The notes beneath the pieces were generated by a model. The model searched no databases and was not told where the DNA came from. It saw only the letters and a list, made by a program, of their open reading frames with translations. From Nonlabens sp. Ci31 (GTDB lineage: Bacteria > Bacteroidota > Bacteroidia > Flavobacteriales > Flavobacteriaceae): DNA of 64,000 bases. Shown in pieces: positions 10,301 to 19,205 of the stretch (position 1 is the stretch's first letter; every line of letters begins with the position of its first letter). The position numbers were made by a program, and so were the translations under genes. Location: assembly GCF_012974865.1 (NCBI RefSeq), contig NZ_CP043633.1:1488001-1552000 (forward strand). The letters run 5' to 3'.

Positions 10301-10390
10301 AGGTTTGGTAATCTTTAGATAACCTTAATCGCATTATTACGATGTTACTTTGTGTCAACAAACAAACTCAAAAAATTTAAATTCGACAAA

Positions 10391-11536
10391 ATGAAAAAAT
10401 TAATCTTATCCGTAATCGCAGTAGCTGCTATCGCCATTACATCTTGTGAAACTGATGATATCGTTATAAATGGTGGAGGAGACCAAGATTCTTTAAATCT
10501 TGCAGGAAACGTACTTGAAAACAGAACCCTTACATCTGGTAATGCTTATGTGCTTAATGGACCTATGTTTATCAAAGATGGTGCAACTTTAACTATTGAA
10601 CCTGGTACTACTATTACAGCACAAGCTGGAGGTACTGACGTTTATTTATTAGTAGAAAGAGGTGGACGCATCGTAGCAGATGGAACTGCTGCTGCACCTA
10701 TTAGATTTACAAGTTCTTCAAGAACTCCAGCCGCTTGGGGTGGGGTTATTATCAACGGAAATGCTTTTATATCAGGACAGAATCCACAGGGACAAAATGA
10801 AGCCGGTACAGAGGTAAACACAGGTATTCTTTTCGGTGGTGATAATGATACAGAAGATTCTGGAATCTTAGATTACGTCATCATTGAATATACAGGTGCA
10901 CGTATCGATGGGGATGCAGAGCACAATGGTCTTACGCTTAACGGTGTAGGCTCAGGTACTACGCTTTCTAACATCTGGATTGCAAATGGTGATGATGATG
11001 CTATTGAATTCTTTGGTGGATCTGTAGATGCTTCTAACATCTTTGTACTAAACGCAAAGGATGATATGTTTGACGTAACTCAGGGTTATAGAGGTACATT
11101 AACTAATCTTTACGGAGTACGTGAAGCAGGTTATGTTGCTGTAACTTCTGACCCAAGAGGAATCGAGGCAGATGGTAACCTTGATGGTAACTCTCCATCA
11201 GATAATACACAGTCGGTGTTCACGGTAAATAATATAACAATTGCTACTTCTGGGAACAGTGTAGATTTCTCTGACTTGATTAAAGTACGTCGTGGTGCAA
11301 CAGCTACTATCAATAACGCGCTTGCAGGTACATTCGGTACAGCAACAGCTTCTGATTTTATCGATCTAGAAGACTCGAGAGGTAATTCAACTGCTGCAAC
11401 TGTTATAAATGTAACAGCAAATGGTACCGCAGACGGTACAGATATAAAAAATACTCCAGCTGCTACGGTAACTGTAACAGGTACTAATACAGGAACTGAC
11501 GCAACTCTATTTGCATGGACAGGTTATATATTCTAG
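10391..11536 (+). CDS. Predicted surface lipoprotein with repetitive beta-strand body
   Basis: A 381-residue lipoprotein. The start is the ATG at 10391: 'MKKLILSVIAVAAIAITSC' gives a signal peptide with lipobox Cys19; an upstream in-frame GTG at 10352 would bury it. The mature protein is rich in Gly, Asn, Asp and Thr with short repeated strands ('DGATLTIEPGTTITA', 'GGRIVADGTAAAPIRF', 'WGGVIINGNAFI', 'TLSNIWIANGDDDAIEFFGGSV'), consistent with a right-handed beta-helix. It follows the TonB-dependent receptor by 90 nt and ends at a strong hairpin terminator, so the two form a likely outer-membrane uptake pair. I do not recognise a named family and assign no ligand. Confidence 0.75.
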   Translation: MKKLILSVIAVAAIAITSCETDDIVINGGGDQDSLNLAGNVLENRTLTSGNAYVLNGPMFIKDGATLTIEPGTTITAQAGGTDVYLLVERGGRIVADGTAAAPIRFTSSSRTPAAWGGVIINGNAFISGQNPQGQNEAGTEVNTGILFGGDNDTEDSGILDYVIIEYTGARIDGDAEHNGLTLNGVGSGTTLSNIWIANGDDDAIEFFGGSVDASNIFVLNAKDDMFDVTQGYRGTLTNLYGVREAGYVAVTSDPRGIEADGNLDGNSPSDNTQSVFTVNNITIATSGNSVDFSDLIKVRRGATATINNALAGTFGTATASDFIDLEDSRGNSTAATVINVTANGTADGTDIKNTPAATVTVTGTNTGTDATLFAWTGYIF

Positions 11537-11557
11537 TACTATTCTAAACATCATTTC

Positions 11558-11587
11558 AAAAGGCTGCTCTATCGAGTGGCCTTTTTT
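11558..11587 (+). terminator. Rho-independent terminator after the lipoprotein gene
   Basis: AAAGGC and GCCTTT arms with an inner CTC/GAG pair around a TATC loop, followed by a T run. Lies 21 nt after the stop at 11536. Confidence 0.85.
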
Positions 11588-11608
11588 GCGTTTATAGAGC
11601 TTTGTGTT

Positions 11609-11672
11609 GTTCCGCTTTCGCCTAGAGCTGCCTCAGGATAAACTTCTATTTTTAAATAAGAAAATAGAAAGC
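11609..11672 (+). repeat. Composite repeat, copy 1
   Basis: About 64 bp beginning with the left half of the palindrome (TTCCGCTTTCGC) and continuing GAGCT..CT.AGGATAAACTT.TATTT. A diverged second copy in the same orientation lies at 38016-38079. Both are intergenic. Confidence 0.65.
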
Positions 11673-11764
11673 GATATCACCAACAAACAGCTTTATTAAT
11701 AACAGTAGCATAACATTTAATAGTAGCAGATAGCCGACTTTTGCAAATTGATTAAACAAAAGAA

Positions 11765-14026
11765 ATGTCAGATATTTATATTTACATGCTTATCATTCTT
11801 GCGGGACTTGCTGTTACAGATCTTGTAGTAGGAGTGAGTAATGATGCCGTTAACTTTTTAAACAGTGCCATAGGTTCTAAAGCCATCAGTTTTAAAACTA
11901 TTATGATTATTGCAAGTGTGGGAATAGCCTTTGGTGCGCTTTCTTCTAGTGGTATGATGGAAGTGGCTCGTAAAGGGATTTTTGTTCCTGGCGAATTCTA
12001 TTTTGATGAAGTCATGATCATTTTTATGGCGGTTATGATTACTGATATTTTACTGTTGGACTTTTTTAATAGTATAGGATTACCTACATCAACAACAGTT
12101 TCTATAGTTTTTGAATTATTAGGAGCAGCGGTATGTATGTCTATTATCAAGATCAATGAAAATGATTCTGAAACCTTATTAGACCTTGGAAAATATATCG
12201 CCTCTGAGACCGCAATAGAAATTGTACAAGGAATACTGTTATCTGTGCTTATCGCGTTTGTAATAGGTGGGTTGGTTCAGTTTTTCTCCAGGCTTTTATT
12301 GACTTTCAATTACAACGGAAGACCACCATATTTAGCTGCTGTTTTTGGAGGGGTCTCTTTAACCAGCCTATTTTATTTTATCATATTTAAAGGTCTTAAA
12401 GGAGCAGATTTAGGCGTCGTTACTGATTTCTTTGCGGCAACTAATGTGTATACTTTTATAGTTACAGCCTTTTTGGTTTGGACTATTTTCAGTTTTATTT
12501 ATGTCTATGTTATCAAATGGGATATTTATAAACTCATCATTATTTCGGGAACCTTTGGTCTTGCCATGGCGTTTGCAGGAAACGATTTGGTCAACTTTAT
12601 AGGGGTGCCTATAGGTGCTTATCAAGCTTGGGAATTTGCTGAGGGAACCGGCCTTCCAGCAAATGAAATAGGAATGAGCTTCTTAAGCGGGGAACTCCCC
12701 TCTAATAAATGGTTATTGGTAGCCGCAGGATTGATTATGGTAGCAACTCTTTGGTTCTCATCAAAGGCGCAAGCTGTTGTAAAAACCTCAGTAGATCTGG
12801 CGCGTCAAGACTCAGGCACAGAGCGTTTCCAGTCTAACTTTATTTCCAGATTTTTAGTGCGCTATTCTTTGTATGTTGCTGAAGGCGTTAAACAAGTTAT
12901 CCCAGAAAGAACAGCAAACTATATTTCTTCTCGATTTGAAAAGCTTCCAGTTCCTGCTGTAATTCCAAAACATGCTGATAAACCTGCATTTGATTATGTA
13001 CGTGCATCAGTAAACCTTATGGTTGCCAGCGTGCTTATTTCCATAGCTACTTCTTATAAATTACCTCTTTCTACTACCTATGTGACCTTTATGGTAGCCA
13101 TGGGAACTTCACTTGCAGACAGAGCTTGGGGTACTGAAAGTGCTGTGTATAGAATCGCAGGAGTATTGAACGTTATAGGAGGATGGTTTTTTACCGCCTT
13201 TAGTGCATTTACAGCAGCAGCTGTTTTTGCTTACCTTATTTATCTAGGCGGAATGTACGCCGTTGTAGCTTTAGTTACTCTGGCAGTTTTGCTAATTATA
13301 CGCAGTTTTATTGGTCATAAAAAATCGCAAAAAGAGCAAAAGGTAACGGACCAACTTCAAAAAGCAGAAAGCAAGACCATTCAAGGTATTATCAATGAAA
13401 GCTCTGACAACGTGGCGACTGTTTTTAAACGTTCTAAACGTATTTATAAGAACACCTTAGACGGTTTAATTGCACAAGATCTGTCTATTTTAAAAGCCTC
13501 TAAAAAGGAAAGTAAAAAACTTGCCGGAGAGATAGACGAATTACGTAACAATATCTTTTTCTTTATTAAAAATTTAGATGATCAGAATTTGGGCGCGAGT
13601 AAATTCTATATAGATGTACTAGGTAATCTTCAAGATATTTCTCAGTCACTAGACTACATCTCTAAAGCGAGTAACACGCACATCAGCAATAATCACAAAA
13701 GCTTAAAATTCACTCAGATCAAAGATCTTAAAGAGATCATACTGCGCATTCACGAGATATTTGACGATGCACAAGAAATCTTTAACACCAAAGACTTTAA
13801 TAGTTTAGAGGCTATTATTCTTGAAAAACGCGAGCTCATTACTTTGGTTAATGAAAAAATTGACAAACAAGTAAAACGTACTAAGGATGATGACGAATCA
13901 CCTAAAAATACCACCTTGTATTTCAGTCTTTTATTAGAAACACGAGATTTGATGAAGGAAACTATTCAGATTGTGGAGCAATATTACCGAGAGTTTGATG
14001 CTTCTAAATCGGAACCTATACCTTAG
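11765..14026 (+). CDS. Inorganic phosphate transporter, PiT family, with PhoU-like C-terminal domain
   Basis: A 753-residue inner-membrane permease that should import phosphate (usually as a metal-phosphate complex) with protons or sodium. Both halves of the PiT signature are present: 'GVSNDAVNFLNSAIGSKA' near the N-terminus and 'AGNDLVNFIGVPIGAYQAW' in the second repeat. Many transmembrane segments fill residues ~5-520. The last ~220 residues (from 'KVTDQLQKAESKTIQG') form a soluble, charged, helical region that resembles PhoU-like domains, making the protein longer than the ~420-500 residues of stand-alone PitA. It has its own terminator just downstream. The receptor and lipoprotein genes upstream are separated by a terminator, so any functional link would be at the level of pathway rather than one transcript. 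Confidence 0.9.
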   Translation: MSDIYIYMLIILAGLAVTDLVVGVSNDAVNFLNSAIGSKAISFKTIMIIASVGIAFGALSSSGMMEVARKGIFVPGEFYFDEVMIIFMAVMITDILLLDFFNSIGLPTSTTVSIVFELLGAAVCMSIIKINENDSETLLDLGKYIASETAIEIVQGILLSVLIAFVIGGLVQFFSRLLLTFNYNGRPPYLAAVFGGVSLTSLFYFIIFKGLKGADLGVVTDFFAATNVYTFIVTAFLVWTIFSFIYVYVIKWDIYKLIIISGTFGLAMAFAGNDLVNFIGVPIGAYQAWEFAEGTGLPANEIGMSFLSGELPSNKWLLVAAGLIMVATLWFSSKAQAVVKTSVDLARQDSGTERFQSNFISRFLVRYSLYVAEGVKQVIPERTANYISSRFEKLPVPAVIPKHADKPAFDYVRASVNLMVASVLISIATSYKLPLSTTYVTFMVAMGTSLADRAWGTESAVYRIAGVLNVIGGWFFTAFSAFTAAAVFAYLIYLGGMYAVVALVTLAVLLIIRSFIGHKKSQKEQKVTDQLQKAESKTIQGIINESSDNVATVFKRSKRIYKNTLDGLIAQDLSILKASKKESKKLAGEIDELRNNIFFFIKNLDDQNLGASKFYIDVLGNLQDISQSLDYISKASNTHISNNHKSLKFTQIKDLKEIILRIHEIFDDAQEIFNTKDFNSLEAIILEKRELITLVNEKIDKQVKRTKDDDESPKNTTLYFSLLLETRDLMKETIQIVEQYYREFDASKSEPIP

Positions 14027-14045
14027 AACGCTTTTCAATAAAATT

Positions 14046-14076
14046 AAAAACCGACTTTAACGAGTTGGTTTTTTTA
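14046..14076 (+). terminator. Rho-independent terminator after the PiT gene
   Basis: Arms AAACCGACT / AGTTGGTTT (one G-T pair) with a six-base loop and a T run, 20 nt after the stop at 14026. Confidence 0.8.
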
Positions 14077-14406
14077 CGTCTGTAAGTTAGGGGAACACTA
14101 TTTTAATTTATAGAAATCAAAGATTTTCTTTTCTAATTGCCTTGCGGTAAAACAGTTTTGGCTTAAAAGAAAGCCCAATAACAATTCCCTTAAGCTTCAC
14201 ACAAGTGGCTGAGCTCTATATTCAATGCATGTGAAGAATAAAGTGTAGAAGTGTTCCGCTTTCGCGAAAGCGGTATTCAAATAATTAGTATATAAAAACT
14301 ACCAACACCTATAACAGCTCAGGCTTAAGTTGGTTGCTTGTGATCCACAAATAAGTAGAAGTAGAGTTCACTTTATCACACTTTTAAACGGCTTCTTGAC
14401 GAGCAT
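14077..14406. other. Intergenic region between PiT and efflux genes
   Basis: About 330 bp between two convergent transcription units. It holds one copy of the palindrome (14256-14273) and otherwise no coding frame, RNA or recognisable site. Confidence 0.5.
14256..14273. repeat. Palindromic repeat, perfect copy, intergenic
   Basis: CCGCTTTCGCGAAAGCGG; the 16-bp core extended by one matched base on each side. Between convergent genes. Confidence 0.95.
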
Positions 14407-14444
14407 AAAAAAAGGCATTTACCTTTAGATAAATGCCTTTTTAA
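14407..14444 (-). terminator. Rho-independent terminator of the efflux operon
   Basis: AAAGGCATTTA / TAAATGCCTTT, an 11-bp perfect stem with an 8-base loop. On the minus strand it is followed by seven T's. It lies just after the RND permease stop at 14460. Confidence 0.9.
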
Positions 14445-14459
14445 CTCCACTGAAATAGC

Positions 14460-17400
14460 TTAAGCTACTTGTTCTTCTTCCTTAATATCTGAAGGATCAT
14501 TTTGTGCTTTTACTTTTACTGGATTTTTAAATCGCTGGAACCTTAATTTTGCTCTATGTACCAAATACAATAGAACAGGTATGATTATTAAAGTCAGGAA
14601 CGTAGCAAATAACAAACCGAAGATTACGGTCCAGGCTAGAGGTCCCCAGAAAATAACGTTATCTCCACCCATATATATATTAGGATTGCCTGTACTAAAC
14701 AAACTAAAGAAGTCGATGTTGAAACCTATAGCAAGTGGTATCAAACCTAATACTGTAGTGATAGCAGTTAAGATTACCGGGCGCAAACGCGCTTTTCCTG
14801 CCTGTACTATTGCTGTAAAAGCATCTTCTTTACTGATAAGGTGCTTGTCATCATCTATTCCTAATTCTTCTTTTCTACGCAGTTTTAAAATATCTACGTA
14901 GTCGATCAGTACCACACTATTGTTAACTACAATACCAGCAAGAGATATGATACCCATCATGGTCATCATGATTACAAATGGCCATCCCGTGATCATCAGT
15001 CCTAAGAATACCCCTATAAAACTTAAGAATATCGAGATCATGATGATCGTTGGTTTAGAGATACCACCAAATTGGAAAATTAAAATGAAAAATATGGATA
15101 GCAGACCAAAACCTAAAGCAGATAGAAGGAATTCTTGTTGCTTATTCTGTTCTTCTAGTTGTCCTGTGTAATCTATGTTGATGTTGTCAGAAAGATCTTC
15201 AAAGTCCAGCATCTCGTTCTGTATTTGAGCAACCGCTGCTCCAGCATCAGTAAAACCAGGTTTTAAGGCACTATATACAGTTACGACACGCTGATTGTCT
15301 TTATGTTTAATCGCGCTAAATCCGGAAACATTTTCTTGTGTCGTCACCGAACTAACAGGAACTTCTAATACCTGACCAGATGCCATATCTCTGAAGGTAA
15401 TACGTTGATTAAACAACGAGCTGCGGTCGTAGCGGTTCTCTTCATTAAAACGCACATAGATATCGTAATCTTCACCGTCTTTTTTATAAATACCAGCTTT
15501 TTCACCAAATATAGAACGACGCAATTGCATTCCTACTTGGCTGGCACTAATTCCTAATTCTCCAGCTTTTTCACGATCTACTTTAACTTGCAGTGCGGGT
15601 TTACTTTTATTCACGTCTATCTTTAATTCATCTACTGGAGCAATATTTTTTTCGTTTAGGAATTTTACCATACGCTCTGCAGTAACGATCAACTCTTCGT
15701 AGTTATCTCCTTGAAGCTCTACATTGATTGGGTATCCTGCTGGTGGACCAGCGGCATCTTTTTCAACACTTATCGCAATACCTGGGAACTTGCCTTGCAC
15801 TGCTTCTTGAATCTTTTTGCGCAATACCTCACTGTCAGCTCCATTGCGGTATTTGTATTCTCGCATAGAGGCGGTAATCTTCCCTTTGTTAGGCATCTCA
15901 GCGGCGCTACCTCCATCGGTTTGGGGATTTCCAGCTCCTTCACCTACCTGTGATACGGTACTTTCTACTAAAAAGTTCCTGCCATCTTCTAGGTACATCT
16001 CTTGATTGATCACATCGTAAACGACGGTTTCAATTTCTTTAGTGGTTTTATTTGTCTTGGAAATAGAAGTACCTTGAGGATACTCTATGTATACCATGAT
16101 CTGGTTAGGCTTATTTTCTGGGAAGAACTCTACTTTGGTACGACCAGTACCTACGGACCATCCAAAATATAAAGCTAGAACACCAAAGAACATGACTGTC
16201 ATTCCAGCCGTAAAGAAATAAGGTTTCTTACCTCTTAATGCAAATCTTAGGAAACGTTCATAAGCATTATCTAACCATTTCAACATCCTGCGTTGGAAAT
16301 AGAGAGTTGCTCCTTTTACAACATATTTATACAACCATAATAAAATCACGGTCACAACCATCACAGAGCCTATGCCTCTTACCGCACCGCCAAAAAGTAA
16401 AATCAAGACACCAATCCCACCCATTACTAAGGTAATAAGTCCTAGTTTTTTAAGCGGAATGTTCTTTTCATCAATACTCATGTATTTAGAAACCAACATG
16501 GAATTGAAGAAAATCGCTACTACAAGCGAACTTCCTAATACGACAGACAAGGTAATAGGGAAGTACTTCATAAATTCTCCCATTACGCCTGGCCATAAAC
16601 CTATAGGTACAAATGCTGCTACCGTAGTTAAGGTAGAAATGATAATAGGAACTGCAATCTCGCCAATTCCTATCTTTGCCGCTTTGATACGCGACATTCC
16701 TTCTTCGTCCATCAATCTATAGACGTTTTCGACCACTACAATACCATTATCTACCAGCATTCCTAATCCCATAATCATGGCAAAAAGAATCATGGTATTC
16801 AAAGTATAGCCTAAGAAATTGAGGATAATAAAACTCATTAACATAGACATAGGAATCGCAAATCCTACAAAAAGTGCATTCCTAAATCCTAAAAAGAACA
16901 TCAATACGGTAACTACTAGAATTACTCCAAAGATGATGTTGTTGACCAGATCATCTACTTGATTTAACGTACGGCTGGAACCGTCATTAGTAATTGAAAT
17001 ATCTACGTTTTGGGGGATATTTCCATTTTCTTGGGATTCTGCTACAATTTTTCTAACGCCTTCTGCAGCTGTAATCATGTTTTTACCAGACTGCTTTTTT
17101 ACGTCTATCATCACTACTGGCTCACCAGATTCTCTCGCAAAAGTGGTTTTGTCTTCTTCTTTAAAGTTTATATCTGCAATGTCTTTAAGGTAGATAGGTC
17201 CTTTTTCATTCTTAACCACAAAACGCTCTAGTTGATCGGGATCTGTAATTTCACCTAGAATTCTAATCGTACGTCGTTGACTTGCTGTCTTGATATTACC
17301 AGCACTCATGGTGGAGTTTCCGCCACGAACTGCATTGATGACATTGTCAAAACTAACTTTGGCAGCGGTCATTTTGTAAATATCTACTGCTATTTCCACT

Positions 17401-18002
17401 TCAAGTTCTTGAGCACCTCTAATACTTGCTTCTTTCACTTCTTGTAAGCTTTCAATCTCATCTTGCAGGTATTCAGCAAAAACTTTAAGTTCTCGTACCG
17501 TATAATCACCACGTAGATTGATGTTCATAATAGGCACTTCTTCACTCATTTTGAGGTCAAAAACATTTGGTTCAATCTTAGCGCCATTGAATGTAGGCCA
17601 GTCTTCACCAGAAGTTTCTACATCTATTTCATCCTTTACCTTCTGCTTTGCTTCTTCTACTGTTAGGCTGGAGCCTAGTAAAGAGCCTTCTTCAAATTCT
17701 ACGGTAATGATGGAATAATCTTCTTGTGAAGTCGATAGGATCTCTGCAACACCCGAGATATTCTTTAATTTATCTTCTAAAGGGTCTGTAATAAGACGCT
17801 CTATATCTTCGGCGGTGTTACCTGGGTAAACGCTAGAGATGTATATTTTAGTTTCCTTTACCTCCGGAAAATCTTCTCGAGGCATAGCAAAATATCCTTG
17901 AATTCCTAGAATAAGCACTAAGCCTATTAGAACCCAGATTACGGTAGAGTTGTTGATTGCCCAAGAGGAAAATCCAAACTCTTTTTCACTTTTCTGTCCC
18001 AT
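14460..18002 (-). CDS. RND-family efflux permease (AcrB-like)
   Basis: A 1180-residue inner-membrane proton antiporter, the pump of a tripartite efflux system. It has the RND plan of two repeats, each a transmembrane helix, a large periplasmic loop and five more helices ('MPREDFPEVKETKIYISSVYPG' at the first loop; 'GLGMLVDNGIVVVENVYRLM' in TM4; 'SLAGIVVNNSVVLIDYVDIL' in the second half). The TM4 motif reads VDN where AcrB has VDD, so only one of the two adjacent acidic residues is kept. Between the halves there is an extra hydrophobic stretch of about two helices ('LITLVMGGIGVLILLFGGAV', 'GSVMVVTVILLWLYKYVVKG'), which helps explain the length over the usual ~1040. It is the last gene of tetR-tolC-adaptor-RND, 5 nt after the adaptor stop. 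Substrate unknown. Confidence 0.93.
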   Translation of the reverse strand: MGQKSEKEFGFSSWAINNSTVIWVLIGLVLILGIQGYFAMPREDFPEVKETKIYISSVYPGNTAEDIERLITDPLEDKLKNISGVAEILSTSQEDYSIITVEFEEGSLLGSSLTVEEAKQKVKDEIDVETSGEDWPTFNGAKIEPNVFDLKMSEEVPIMNINLRGDYTVRELKVFAEYLQDEIESLQEVKEASIRGAQELEVEIAVDIYKMTAAKVSFDNVINAVRGGNSTMSAGNIKTASQRRTIRILGEITDPDQLERFVVKNEKGPIYLKDIADINFKEEDKTTFARESGEPVVMIDVKKQSGKNMITAAEGVRKIVAESQENGNIPQNVDISITNDGSSRTLNQVDDLVNNIIFGVILVVTVLMFFLGFRNALFVGFAIPMSMLMSFIILNFLGYTLNTMILFAMIMGLGMLVDNGIVVVENVYRLMDEEGMSRIKAAKIGIGEIAVPIIISTLTTVAAFVPIGLWPGVMGEFMKYFPITLSVVLGSSLVVAIFFNSMLVSKYMSIDEKNIPLKKLGLITLVMGGIGVLILLFGGAVRGIGSVMVVTVILLWLYKYVVKGATLYFQRRMLKWLDNAYERFLRFALRGKKPYFFTAGMTVMFFGVLALYFGWSVGTGRTKVEFFPENKPNQIMVYIEYPQGTSISKTNKTTKEIETVVYDVINQEMYLEDGRNFLVESTVSQVGEGAGNPQTDGGSAAEMPNKGKITASMREYKYRNGADSEVLRKKIQEAVQGKFPGIAISVEKDAAGPPAGYPINVELQGDNYEELIVTAERMVKFLNEKNIAPVDELKIDVNKSKPALQVKVDREKAGELGISASQVGMQLRRSIFGEKAGIYKKDGEDYDIYVRFNEENRYDRSSLFNQRITFRDMASGQVLEVPVSSVTTQENVSGFSAIKHKDNQRVVTVYSALKPGFTDAGAAVAQIQNEMLDFEDLSDNINIDYTGQLEEQNKQQEFLLSALGFGLLSIFFILIFQFGGISKPTIIMISIFLSFIGVFLGLMITGWPFVIMMTMMGIISLAGIVVNNSVVLIDYVDILKLRRKEELGIDDDKHLISKEDAFTAIVQAGKARLRPVILTAITTVLGLIPLAIGFNIDFFSLFSTGNPNIYMGGDNVIFWGPLAWTVIFGLLFATFLTLIIIPVLLYLVHRAKLRFQRFKNPVKVKAQNDPSDIKEEEQVA

Positions 18003-18007
18003 TGTAA

Positions 18008-19183
18008 TTAAGCTTTTTTGATTCTTACTTGTTGTTCTTCTCTTACGCTACGAGCTCCTTCTACAATAATATGATCTCCTTTTGCAAGACCGCTTGTAAT
18101 CTCGATCATGTTTTTTGTGGTTTTCCCAGTCGTTACCAGTTTCCTTTTCGCGACAGCGGTATCGTACTGATCTCCAACTTGTAGATCTGTCGCAATCATG
18201 ACATATTGATCTCCATTTTGATTTTCACTGATCACAGCAAGAGGAATTAAAATGGCACCTTTACTCGTATAATCGTTGATTTTCAATCTAGCGGTAAGAT
18301 TAGGTTTTACCTGACCATTTTTATTAGGTACCGGAATTTCGATATTAAAAGAACGGTTGGACGGGTTGATATAAGAGCTGGTCTGTCTTACCTTACTTTT
18401 CAAAGTTTCTCCTAGTACGGGAAACTCTACCTCTACATCTGTACCTTCATTTACCGAAGTGATGTAGGTTTCTGGAACCTCCACATCAATATACATATTA
18501 TCGAGGTTGACAATTCTCAATATTTCAGTCATCCCTGGACTTACGGTATTTCCTTGTTCTGTTATCACGTTATCTATAACTCCAGAGAAAGGTGCTGTAA
18601 CTATTGTTTTAGCCAGTTGCTGCTGCATAGACTTGATAGCATTTACTTGTGCCTCATAATTAGCTTTAGCCTGTAGGTACTGGATTTCTGAACCTATCTT
18701 TTGATTCCAAAGTCTTTCTTGACGTTCATAAGTCGTTTTTGCTAGTTGAGACTGTACTTTCATTTGCTCAATATTTTGCGAGATACCGCCATCATCTATT
18801 CTTGCAAGACGCTGTCCTTTAGAAACTCGTTGTCCTTCTGTCACGTAAACATGAGTAAGTACACCTGCCATTTCTGGCATTAAAGTGATGTTTTGCTTGG
18901 TATCTACACTTCCTTGAAGCTCTATAAAATGATTGTAAAGAGTGTCGTTAATCGTTTTTATACTAACTAACGCACCGTCTTTTTTAACACTGTTTTTATC
19001 AAGGAACTGTTCAATGGAACTGATTTCGTTTTCGAGTTCCTTTTTTGCATTGAGCAGCTCGGTTTTCTTTTGAGCGATCATTTCTGTGTCACCTGTGGCG
19101 ATAAGTTCATCAACTGTTGGTCCTTTATCACCACATGATGTGAGAATAAAAAGACCTATAAATAGTATGCTTAATTTTTTCAT
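18008..19183 (-). CDS. RND efflux periplasmic adaptor (membrane-fusion) lipoprotein
   Basis: A 391-residue lipoprotein ('MKKLSILFIGLFILTSCG', lipidated Cys17) that should bridge the RND pump to the TolC channel. A coiled-coil hairpin is predictable on both sides of the lipoyl-like pieces 'GVLTHVYVTEGQRVSKGQRL' and 'APFSGVIDNVITEQGNTVSPG', with the helical segment 'QSQLAKTTYERQERLWNQKI' between them. The C-terminal part carries beta-barrel and membrane-proximal domains. It sits between tolC and the pump with short gaps (22 and 5 nt). A degenerate palindrome copy (about 18141-18159) encodes part of 'AVAKRKLVT'. Confidence 0.92.
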   Translation of the reverse strand: MKKLSILFIGLFILTSCGDKGPTVDELIATGDTEMIAQKKTELLNAKKELENEISSIEQFLDKNSVKKDGALVSIKTINDTLYNHFIELQGSVDTKQNITLMPEMAGVLTHVYVTEGQRVSKGQRLARIDDGGISQNIEQMKVQSQLAKTTYERQERLWNQKIGSEIQYLQAKANYEAQVNAIKSMQQQLAKTIVTAPFSGVIDNVITEQGNTVSPGMTEILRIVNLDNMYIDVEVPETYITSVNEGTDVEVEFPVLGETLKSKVRQTSSYINPSNRSFNIEIPVPNKNGQVKPNLTARLKINDYTSKGAILIPLAVISENQNGDQYVMIATDLQVGDQYDTAVAKRKLVTTGKTTKNMIEITSGLAKGDHIIVEGARSVREEQQVRIKKA

Positions 19184-19205
19184 GATATATAATTCTGTGG
19201 TAGTT

